Source: Burkholderiales bacterium (lineage in GTDB: Bacteria > Pseudomonadota > Gammaproteobacteria > Burkholderiales > Burkholderiaceae_C). Taken from it: a DNA stretch of 36,466 nucleotides. Of the stretch, positions 19,450-26,556 are shown one piece after another. Position 1 is the stretch's first letter; each line of letters opens with the position of its first letter. A program made the position numbers and the translations under genes. The DNA lies in the NCBI GenBank assembly GCA_019509985.1, contig JAEKLF010000135.1, positions 1 through 36,466 of the forward strand, written 5' to 3'. Under the pieces are notes generated by a model, which ran no database searches, was not told the DNA's origin, and saw only the letters and a program-made list of their open reading frames with translations.

Positions 19450-21627
19450 ATGAATGAGCCTTTGGCAGCGCCCGCCCGCCCATTAGGCGACGCGCTCTTT
19501 TCGGCCAACTGGTACCGCGTCGCCACGCTGAAGCCGCGGCTGCGCGGTCATGTGCGCATCCACCGCCACGTCTACCGCGGCGAGATCTGGTACGTCGTCG
19601 AGGACCGCGTCTCCGGCAAATACCACCGCTTCAACCCGAGCAGCTACCGCGTCATCGGCCTGCTGGACGGCGAGCGCTCGCTGCAGCAGGTCTGGGACCG
19701 GCTCAGCGCCGCGATGGACGAGCACACGCCCAGCCAGGACGAGCTGGTTCAACTGTTCGGCCAGCTCTACGCCTCCGACCTGATCCAGTGCGACGTGACG
19801 CCCGACGTGGCCGAGCTCTTCGAGCGCGGCGGCAAGCAGCGCCGCTCCAAGCTGCTGCAGCGTTTCGCCAACCCGGTGTCGCTGCGCTTCCCGTTGGTCG
19901 ACCCCGATGCCTGGCTGGGCCGGGTGCTCAAGGCCGCCGGGCCGCTGGCGCGCACGCCGGGCCTGCTGCTTTGGCTGGCCGTCGTGCTGCCTGCGGTGCT
20001 GCTGGCGCCCAGCCACTGGCGCGAGCTGACCGGCAACATCAACGAGCGCCTGCTCGCCGTCGACAACCTCGTGCTGCTGGCGCTGCTCTTCCCGCTGCTG
20101 AAGGCCGCGCACGAGATCGGCCACGGCCTCGCGGCCAAGCGCTTCGGCGGCGAGGTGCACGAGATGGGCGTCATGCTGCTGGTCTTCTTCCCGGTGCCCT
20201 ATGTGGATGCGAGCAGCTCCAGCGCCTTCGAGAGCCGCTGGCCGCGCATGCTCGTCGGCGCGGCGGGCATGCTGACCGAACTCTTCATCGCGGCCATCGC
20301 CTTCTACCTGTGGCTGGCGCTGGAGCCGGGCTTCGTGCGCTCGCTCGCCTTCAACGTCATCGTGCTGGCCAGCATGACGACGCTGATGTTCAACGCCAAC
20401 CCGCTGCTGCGCTACGACGGCTACTACATCTTCGCGGACGCGATCGAGAGCCCCAACCTCGGCCAGCGCGCCACCGACTACTGGGGCTGGCTGCTGCGCT
20501 ATCACCTGTTCGGCCAGCACCAGGCCGAGCCGCCGCCTTCGACGCCGGGCGAACGCCGCTGGTTCCTGGTCTACGCGCCGCTGGCGCTGGCCTACCGGCT
20601 CTTCGTCATGTTCAGCATCGCCGTCTTCATCGCGAGCCGCTACTTCTTCATCGGCGTGCTGATCGCGGCCTGGGGCATCGTCGCCAGCGTCATCCTGCCC
20701 TGGGCGCGCGGGCTGAAGAAGCTGGCCGGCGACCCCGCGCTGGAGCCGCAGGCGAACCGCGTGCGCCGCGTGCTGTGGGCATCGGGCATCGCCATCGCGC
20801 TGCTGCTCTTCGTCATCCCCATGCCCCACCACTCGGTCGCGACCGGTGTCGTCTGGCCGAGCGACAACGCCGTGCTGCGCTCGCAAGGCGCCGGCTTCTT
20901 CTCGCGGCTGCTGGTCAAGCCAGGCACCGTCGTGCTGGAAGGCCAGGCCGTGGCCGAGCTGGTCGACCCGGCGCTGGACGCCCGCGTGGCCGAGCAGCGC
21001 GGCCGGCTCGAGCTGGCCCAGGCCAAGTACGACGCGGCCTTCGGCGTCATCGGCATCGCGCCGGCGCGTTCGGCGCTGCTGGTGGAAGAGGTCAAGCGCG
21101 AACAGGCCGCGCTGGCGACGCTGCAGGACGAAGCCGCCAAGCTCGTCGTGCGCGCCGAGGTCGCCGGCATCCTGCTGCTGACGCGGCCGGACGATCTGCC
21201 CGGGCGCTTTTTCAAGCGCGGCGACGTGCTGGGCCATGTCGACACCGCCGAGCCGCCACGGGTGCGCGTCGTGCTGCCGCAGTGGCAGAGCGCGGCGGTG
21301 CGGGGCTTCGAGGTGCGGTTGCCGCAGCAGCCCGGGCTGAGCTATGTCGCAACGCTCGCGCGCAGCGTGCCGGCGGCGGCGCGCGATCTGCCGAGCCCGG
21401 CTCTGGGCACGGCGGCGGGTGGGGACATTCCGCTGGACCCGCACGATCCCAAAGGCTTGCAGGCGCTGCAGACGCTGTTCGAGCATGAACTGCAGCTGGG
21501 GCAGGACATGCCGTATCGGCAGATCGGGGCTCGCGTGCTGGTGCGGCTGGAGCATGAGTCGGAGCCGGTGGCGGTGAGGGCTTGGGAAGGATTGCGGCGG
21601 CTGTTCTTGTCACACTTTCAGCTATGA
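19450..21627 (+). CDS. PqqD-like / M50 site-2 protease / HlyD-like fusion membrane protein
   Basis: The protein has 725 residues from the ATG at 19450; an in-frame ATG at 19417 lies inside the upstream palindrome and is less likely. Residues about 30-115 resemble a PqqD-type winged helix (WYVVEDRVSGKYHRF, VIGLLDGERSLQQVWDRL). A polytopic M50 metalloprotease core follows with the zinc motif HEIGH at 221-225 and the third-ligand motif NPLLRYDGYY (Asp about 323). After a last membrane helix (about 440-460) there is a HlyD/lipoyl-like periplasmic region. Site-2 proteases cleave within membranes and family members of this layout neighbour HlyD proteins in secretion clusters. Here it may process or gate export of the giant or PEP-CTERM protein; this is inferred from context only. 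Confidence 0.85.
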   Translation: MNEPLAAPARPLGDALFSANWYRVATLKPRLRGHVRIHRHVYRGEIWYVVEDRVSGKYHRFNPSSYRVIGLLDGERSLQQVWDRLSAAMDEHTPSQDELVQLFGQLYASDLIQCDVTPDVAELFERGGKQRRSKLLQRFANPVSLRFPLVDPDAWLGRVLKAAGPLARTPGLLLWLAVVLPAVLLAPSHWRELTGNINERLLAVDNLVLLALLFPLLKAAHEIGHGLAAKRFGGEVHEMGVMLLVFFPVPYVDASSSSAFESRWPRMLVGAAGMLTELFIAAIAFYLWLALEPGFVRSLAFNVIVLASMTTLMFNANPLLRYDGYYIFADAIESPNLGQRATDYWGWLLRYHLFGQHQAEPPPSTPGERRWFLVYAPLALAYRLFVMFSIAVFIASRYFFIGVLIAAWGIVASVILPWARGLKKLAGDPALEPQANRVRRVLWASGIAIALLLFVIPMPHHSVATGVVWPSDNAVLRSQGAGFFSRLLVKPGTVVLEGQAVAELVDPALDARVAEQRGRLELAQAKYDAAFGVIGIAPARSALLVEEVKREQAALATLQDEAAKLVVRAEVAGILLLTRPDDLPGRFFKRGDVLGHVDTAEPPRVRVVLPQWQSAAVRGFEVRLPQQPGLSYVATLARSVPAAARDLPSPALGTAAGGDIPLDPHDPKGLQALQTLFEHELQLGQDMPYRQIGARVLVRLEHESEPVAVRAWEGLRRLFLSHFQL

Positions 21628-21695
21628 GGTCTGTTCAGTGTGGTGGCTTGACGCCCAGGCCCAGCGGGGATTTGCCTTCGGCGAAACCTTCGGTT

Positions 21696-22216
21696 TTCGC
21701 CCCCGCGGCCGACCTACTTTTTGCGCCGCCAAAAAGTAGGCAAAAAGCTCTCCCCTGCAAAACCGCCCCTGCGGGGTGCCCTGCGATGCTCGAAGCCCAG
21801 GGCCCGTGCGGAACTCCCTCCGCTACGCTGCGGTCAAACAGCCGCACGGAGTCAGAAGTTGAAGCGCGCCGCGCGCGCGCCCTGGGCTTCTGCGCTTCTC
21901 GGCGGTTTAGAAGGGGAGGCCCCAAACACCCGAACAGCCGACAGTCAAACCCACAAGCCGGCTGGCGCCGGCTGTTCCTCCACCCCCCTTTTAGCGCCGC
22001 CGAGGAGCGCAGTGGCTTGCGACCGCGTGTGCAGCACGCCTCAAGCTCTGACTCCGCGCGGCTGTTTGACCGTAGCGTAGCGAAGGGAGTTCCGCGCGGG
22101 GTTGCAAGCCGCGAGCACCGCAGGGAACCTGGAGCGAAGCGGAGGGCGGCGCGGTCAGGGGCGACTTTTTGCCTTCTTTTTGGTCGCTCAAAAAGAAGGT
22201 CGCCCGCCGGGGCGAA
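21696..22216. repeat. ~521-bp imperfect inverted-repeat element with hairpin tips
   Basis: This occupies most of the 640-base gap between the M50 and SecA-like genes, in which no credible gene was seen. The left arm (about 21696-21920) and the right arm (about 21979-22216, reverse-complemented) align along their length, for example CTACGCTGCGGTCAAACAGC versus CTACGCTACGGTCAAACAGC. The centre (21921-21978) holds a small palindrome GCCGGCTGGCGCCGGC. Each tip is a perfect 10-bp hairpin with an 8-base loop: 21713-21722 with 21731-21740 (CCTACTTTTT/AAAAAGTAGG) and 22172-22181 with 22190-22199 (CCTTCTTTTT/AAAAAGAAGG). No transposase or clear target duplication is present. It could be a non-autonomous element or a structured RNA. 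Confidence 0.85.
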
Positions 22217-22267
22217 CTCCCGGCACGGGCCTGGCCACTCAACAACTGCCACTGTGAAGCTAAGGCA

Positions 22268-24340
22268 ATGAGCACCGCCACGCTCCCCCTCGACATCGGC
22301 GAATCCCTCGCCCACGGCATCTTTCCCGAGCGCCGCGACGTCGACGAGCCCGTCCACGACCGTTTCGCTCGCGGCGTCATCTGGCGCCTGAAGCGCCGCT
22401 TCATCCCGGCCGTGCCCACGCTGCGCGCGATGGCGAAAGCAGCCGGTGAGCTCGAAGCCGAGCTGCAGCAGCAGTCCGACCAGGAACTGCGCCGCCGCCT
22501 CCTCAAGGCTGCTCCCGCCGCCGTCCAGGCTGGCCGCGCCGAAGGCCTCGCCGAAGTCATGGCCCTCGTTCGTGAAGGCGCACGCCGCGCGCTCGACAAG
22601 CGCCCGTTCGACACCCAGCTGATGGGCGCCGCCGTCCTGCTCGAAGGCCGCCTGGCCGAGATGCAGACGGGCGAGGGCAAGACGCTGACCGCCGGCCTCG
22701 CCGCGACCATCGCCGGGGCGGCCGGCCTGCCGACCCACGTCGTCACCGTCAACGACTATCTCGCCCGCCGCGACTGCGAGCTGATGTCGCCGTTGTTCGC
22801 CTTCTTCGGCCTCACCGCCGGCGTCGTCTGGGCCACGCTGGAGCATGAGGCCAAGCGCCAGGCCTACCAGCGGCCCATCACCTACTGCACCAACCAGAGC
22901 CTCGTCTTCGACTACCTGCGCGACCGGGTCACTGCCGGCGGGCGCGTCAGCCCGGCGCAGATGCAGGCGCGCCAGTTGCACGGCCAGCTGCCCCAGCCGC
23001 TGCTGCTGCGCGGCCTGCATTTCGCCATCGTCGACGAGGCCGATTCCATCCTCATCGACGAGGCGCGCACGCCGCTGATCCTGTCCGAGAAGCAGGGCAA
23101 GCCGCCCGAAGCGACCGACTACCGGCAGGCGCTGGCCATCGCCGCCACGCTCAAGCTGGGTGAGCACTTCGGCATCGACGCCGCCCGCCACAGCCTGCAC
23201 TTCGAGGCCGCCGGCCTGCCCGCCGTGCGCGAGGCGGCCGAGAACCTGGGCGGCATCTGGGGCGTTGCGCGCGGTCGTGAGCACCTTGTCGGCCAAGCGT
23301 TGCGCGCGCTGCACCTCTTCCACCGCGACCAACATTACGTCGTCATCGACGGCACCGTGCAAATCGTCGACGAATACACCGGCCGCGTGCTCGAAGGCCG
23401 CAGCTGGGAAGGTGGCCTGCACCAGATGATCGAGGCCAAGGAAGGGCTGGAGCTGACCGAGCCGGCGCGCACGCTGGCGCGCATCACCTTCCAGCGCTTC
23501 TTCTGCCGCTACCTGCGCCTGGCCGGCATGACGGGCACGGCCGCCGAGGTCGCCGCCGAACTGAACCAGGTCTACCGCCTGGACGTCGTGCGCCTGCCCA
23601 CGCACAAGCCCGACCAGCGCGTCACGCGGCCGCCGCGGCTGCTGCGCACGCAGGCTGCCAAGTGGGCCGCGGTGCGCGAGGCCGTCGCGGGCGAGCTGAC
23701 CGCCGGCCGGCCGGTGCTCGTCGGTACGCGCTCCGTGCGCGCCTCGGTCGCACTGTCCGAAGTCCTTGCCGCCCCCTCGCCGACGAGTACGTCGGCTGCC
23801 CCCCGAGGGGGTGAAGTCGTTCTTGGGAGCGGCCCGGCGAACGACTTGCTCGGCCCGCGCCAGGTCCACCGCGTGCTGAACGCCCGCCAGGACGCCGAGG
23901 AGGCCGACATCGTCTCCAGCGCCGGCGAGCCCGGCGCCGTGACGGTGGCGACCAACATGGCCGGCCGCGGCACGGACATCCATCTCGGCCCGGGCGTGAC
24001 GGAGAAGGGCGGCCTGGCCGTGCTGCTGACCGAGTTCCACGACTCGGCCCGCATCGACCGCCAGCTCGTCGGCCGCGGCGCGCGCCAGGGCGACCCCGGC
24101 GTGGCGCTGGCCATCGTCGCGCTGGACGACGAGATCTTCACCGCTCACGCCGCCACGCTGCAGGCCCTGTTCGGCCGCCTCTTTGCCCGCCGCGACGAGC
24201 TGCCCCGCTGGGCGCTGGAGCTGCTGCGCCGCGCCGCGCAAGGCCATGCCGGCCGCCTGCATTCGGCCATGCGCCGGCGCACGCTCAAGGCCGACCGCCA
24301 ACTCGACAACCTGCTTGGATTCGCCGGAAACCAGATATGA
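22268..24340 (+). CDS. SecA-like preprotein translocase ATPase, C-terminally short
   Basis: The protein has 690 residues, against roughly 850-930 for housekeeping SecA. Nucleotide-binding domain 1 has MQTGEGKT (132-139), VNDYLARRD, and DEAD-type DEADSILIDEARTPLIL (from 256). A preprotein-binding region (YVVIDGTVQIVDEYTGRVLE, GGLHQMIEAKEG) and MTGTA (421-425) follow. Domain 2 has VLVGTRS, TNMAGRGTDIHLG (from 562) and RIDRQLVGRGARQGDPG (from 595). Only about 75 residues follow, so most of the helical wing/scaffold tail and the zinc-binding tail are missing. Residues about 502-532 are an insertion encoded by a palindromic repeat. This is probably an accessory SecA dedicated to neighbouring substrates (inferred). 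Its ATG at 22268 lies 52 bases after the inverted-repeat element; the ribosome site (AAGG) is weak. Confidence 0.88.
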   Translation: MSTATLPLDIGESLAHGIFPERRDVDEPVHDRFARGVIWRLKRRFIPAVPTLRAMAKAAGELEAELQQQSDQELRRRLLKAAPAAVQAGRAEGLAEVMALVREGARRALDKRPFDTQLMGAAVLLEGRLAEMQTGEGKTLTAGLAATIAGAAGLPTHVVTVNDYLARRDCELMSPLFAFFGLTAGVVWATLEHEAKRQAYQRPITYCTNQSLVFDYLRDRVTAGGRVSPAQMQARQLHGQLPQPLLLRGLHFAIVDEADSILIDEARTPLILSEKQGKPPEATDYRQALAIAATLKLGEHFGIDAARHSLHFEAAGLPAVREAAENLGGIWGVARGREHLVGQALRALHLFHRDQHYVVIDGTVQIVDEYTGRVLEGRSWEGGLHQMIEAKEGLELTEPARTLARITFQRFFCRYLRLAGMTGTAAEVAAELNQVYRLDVVRLPTHKPDQRVTRPPRLLRTQAAKWAAVREAVAGELTAGRPVLVGTRSVRASVALSEVLAAPSPTSTSAAPRGGEVVLGSGPANDLLGPRQVHRVLNARQDAEEADIVSSAGEPGAVTVATNMAGRGTDIHLGPGVTEKGGLAVLLTEFHDSARIDRQLVGRGARQGDPGVALAIVALDDEIFTAHAATLQALFGRLFARRDELPRWALELLRRAAQGHAGRLHSAMRRRTLKADRQLDNLLGFAGNQI
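23772..23811. repeat. REP-like palindrome inside the SecA-like coding sequence
   Basis: CCCCCTCG (23772-23779) pairs with CGAGGGGG (23804-23811), and inside it CCGACG (23780-23785) pairs with CGTCGG (23790-23795) around an AGTA loop. The flank to about 23865 is also unlike SecA. The CCCCCT/AGGGGG core recurs in non-coding DNA at 30633-30667 and a related CCCCC/GGGGG pair at 36117-36127, so this looks like an intergenic repeat captured in frame. Confidence 0.7.
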
Positions 24341-25176
24341 GACTCGCCCCGCTGTTGCTGCTGATGCTGTCGTCGCCCGCCGTGCTCGCGCAGGCGTCCA
24401 AGGCCGCCGCCGCGCCACCGCCTGTGGCCATTGCCGGCTACGACTGCCTCATCGAGCCCAACCAGCGCATCGAGATCCGCAGCCCGGCCAATGCCCTCAT
24501 CGACAAGGTGCTGGTCGAGCGCGGCAGCATCGTGCATGCCGGCGACACGCTGGTGCTGCTGGACGGCAGCGTCGAGCGCGAGGCGCTGGAGGGTGCGAAG
24601 GCACGTGCCGAGTCCGAGGCCGACCTGCGCGTGGCCCGCGCCCGCGCCAACTACGCGCGCGAGAAGTTCCGCCGCCGCGAGGACCTGCGCGAGCAGAACT
24701 ACATCACCGCCCAGGATCGCGACGAGTCCCAGGCGGAGCTGCATGTGGCCGAGGCCGAGCTGGCCCTGGCCGTCGACAACCGGCGGCTGGCCGCCATCGA
24801 GGCGCGGCGGCTGGATGCGGTGCTCAAGCAGCGCGCGCTGAGGGCGCCGTTCAACGGCGTCGTCACCGACCGCCTGCAGCACCCTGGCGAGCTGGCCTTC
24901 ACCGGCGAGGGCTCGCGGCCCATCCTGAAGATGGCGCAGACCAACCCGCTGCGTGTCGAGGTCGTGCTGCCCGTCGGCCTGATGGGCCAGATCAAGGCCG
25001 GCCGCGCCGCCGAGATCACGCCCGAGTCGCCGCTCAAGGGCACCTGGCGCGCGCAGATCAAGGTCGTCGACAGCGTCTTCGACTCCGCCAGTGGCTCCTT
25101 CGGCGTGAGGCTGGAGCTGCCCAACCCGAGCGGCGAGATCCCGGCCGGCGTGCGCTGCAAGGTGCGCTTCCTCTGA
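24337..25176 (+). CDS. HlyD/RND-type periplasmic adaptor protein
   Basis: The protein has 279 residues with a signal peptide (MRLAPLLLLMLSSPAVLAQA, about 1-20) and no other membrane helix. It has a lipoyl half-motif (IRSPANALIDKVLVERGSIV, then HAGDTLVLLDG), an alpha-helical hairpin rich in Ala/Arg/Glu (about 85-165), the second lipoyl half (LRAPFNGVVTDRLQHPGELA) and a beta-barrel (about 195-279). This is the order of AcrA/HlyD adaptors, which bridge an inner-membrane machine and an outer-membrane channel. Its ATG overlaps the SecA-like stop codon (ATGA at 24337), so the two are translationally coupled. That coupling is the best evidence that adaptor and ATPase work together. No TolC-like gene is visible in the window. 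Confidence 0.9.
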   Translation: MRLAPLLLLMLSSPAVLAQASKAAAAPPPVAIAGYDCLIEPNQRIEIRSPANALIDKVLVERGSIVHAGDTLVLLDGSVEREALEGAKARAESEADLRVARARANYAREKFRRREDLREQNYITAQDRDESQAELHVAEAELALAVDNRRLAAIEARRLDAVLKQRALRAPFNGVVTDRLQHPGELAFTGEGSRPILKMAQTNPLRVEVVLPVGLMGQIKAGRAAEITPESPLKGTWRAQIKVVDSVFDSASGSFGVRLELPNPSGEIPAGVRCKVRFL

Positions 25177-25252
25177 CGCCACAGTGACTCTGACAGGTCC
25201 GTAGAATCCGCCGCACGTCGCCTCGGACATCCGGTCCCGCGACGTCGTCCTG

Positions 25253-25324
25253 CCGAGGGGTGCTGCGACGGAAGACCCGAGGGCTTCCGCCACGCTTGGT
25301 GGTGATGCTGGATCAAGGGCGCCC
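25253..25324 (+). promoter_or_regulatory. Candidate S-adenosylhomocysteine (SAH) riboswitch
   Basis: The leader of the MFS gene folds into the layout of the SAH riboswitch. P1: CCGAG (25253-25257) with CTTGG (25295-25299). P2: GCG plus CGGAAG (25265-25274) with CTTCCG then CGC (25284-25295), leaving A and CCA as the internal loop. Pseudoknot: GGGTGC (25258-25263) with GCGCCC (25319-25324). The order CCGAGG-GGTGC-TGCGACGG, CCGCCACGCTTGG, CAAGGGCGCCC parallels the family consensus as I recall it. A possible -10 box TAGAAT lies at 25202-25207. An alternative pairing, CCTCGG (25221-25226) with CCGAGG (25253-25258), could compete. The SD-like AAGAAGG is at 25331-25337. Family assignment is by eye. 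Confidence 0.6.
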
Positions 25325-25344
25325 TCTGTGAAGAAGGCTTCCCC

Positions 25345-26556
25345 ATGCATTACCCTCCCGCCCCCTCTCAAGCGTCCATACGCACCATCCTGCCGCTGGC
25401 CTTCGTGACCGGCGTCAGCATGGCCGCGATGGACCTCTACCTTCCCGCCGTGCCCGCCCTGCAGGCCGGCATGGGCATCAGCGTGCCGATGGCCCAGGCC
25501 ACCATCGCCGTCTACCTCGCCGGCCTGGCCGGCGCGCAACTGCTGTGGGGCGAGCTGCTGAACCGCCTCGGCCCACGGCGCAGCATCGAGATCGGCCTCG
25601 GGTTGCTGGCCCTCACCAGCCTGGGCTGCGCGTTGGCCCCCAACATCGAGACGTTGCTGGTCATGCGCCTGCTGCAGGGCGTCGCGGCCGCCGCGGCCAC
25701 GGTGGTGGCGCCCACCGTCGTGCGTGCCACGCTGAGCGATGCCGACGTCGTGCGCGGCATCGCGGCCATCTCCATGGTCGAGGCCATCGTGCCGGCGGCC
25801 GGGCCGGTCATCGGCGCGGCCATGCTGCGCGTGGTGGACTGGCGCGGCACCTTCTGGGTGCTGGCGGCGCTGGCGCTGCTGGTGCTGCCCTGGGTCGTCA
25901 AGATCGCGCCGCGCAAGCTGCCCGGACTCAACCTCGCGCACGACGCGAGCTACGCGGCCATCCTGCGCAACCGCAGCTTCCTGCGCCTGGCCGCGTCGCA
26001 TGCGCTGTGCATCGGCGCGTTGCTGACCTTCCTGGCCAGCGCGCCGCAGCTGCTGCAGCACACGCTAGGCCTGGGCACGGCGGCGTTCGCGCTGCTGCAG
26101 GTGCTGGGCGTCAGTGCCTTCATGCTGGGTGCGACGCAGTCGGGGCGGCTCGCTGCGCGGCTGGGCCATGCGCGTGTCGTGCAGTGGGGCTGCGCCGTGC
26201 AGGTGCTGGCCTGTGCGCTGGCGCTCGGGGTCACGCTGGTTTGGAAGCAGCCGCCCTACGCGGTCGTCGTGGCCTACTGGGTCAGCTTCTGCGGCGCGCT
26301 GGCCATCCGCGGGCCGGCCACCTTCGGCGACGCGCTGGCGCTGCCGCCCGCCCAGATGGGCCGCGCCACGGCCCTGCTGATCCTGGTGCTGCTGGCCGCG
26401 GGTTCGGTGGGTACGCAGCTCGTCGCGCCGTTCATGGGGCATGCCGACAGCGCCGCGCCGCTGTTCGGCGGCGTGCTGCTGATGCTGCTGGCCAGCGCGG
26501 CGCTGGTGTGGCGCTATCCGGCCGTGCCCAAGATGGGCGCCGCTGCGGCGGCTTAG
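25345..26556 (+). CDS. Bcr/CflA-family multidrug-type MFS exporter
   Basis: The protein has 403 residues with about twelve hydrophobic segments. The first helix contains MDLYLPAVPAL, a signature of the Bcr/CflA drug-resistance subfamily. The loop 2-3 motif (GELLNRLGPRRSIEIG) and a proline/glycine-rich helix 5 (EAIVPAAGPVIGAAML, then WRGTFW) fit drug:proton antiporters of the inner membrane. The ATG at 25345 is preceded by AAGAAGG with 7-base spacing and by a candidate SAH riboswitch. The stop overlaps that of the convergent aminopeptidase gene in the shared TTAG. The substrate is unknown; if the riboswitch is real, export of a by-product of methylation is a possibility. Confidence 0.9.
   Translation: MHYPPAPSQASIRTILPLAFVTGVSMAAMDLYLPAVPALQAGMGISVPMAQATIAVYLAGLAGAQLLWGELLNRLGPRRSIEIGLGLLALTSLGCALAPNIETLLVMRLLQGVAAAAATVVAPTVVRATLSDADVVRGIAAISMVEAIVPAAGPVIGAAMLRVVDWRGTFWVLAALALLVLPWVVKIAPRKLPGLNLAHDASYAAILRNRSFLRLAASHALCIGALLTFLASAPQLLQHTLGLGTAAFALLQVLGVSAFMLGATQSGRLAARLGHARVVQWGCAVQVLACALALGVTLVWKQPPYAVVVAYWVSFCGALAIRGPATFGDALALPPAQMGRATALLILVLLAAGSVGTQLVAPFMGHADSAAPLFGGVLLMLLASAALVWRYPAVPKMGAAAAA

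Noticed and set aside
21680..22230. Target-site duplication flanking the inverted-repeat element, or an integron attC site
   Set aside because: No matching short direct repeats were seen on the flanks and no integron core sites or integrase are present.
21635..24418. Minus-strand frame spanning the inverted-repeat element and the SecA-like gene
   Set aside because: It is antisense to clear SecA motifs and runs through palindromic DNA.
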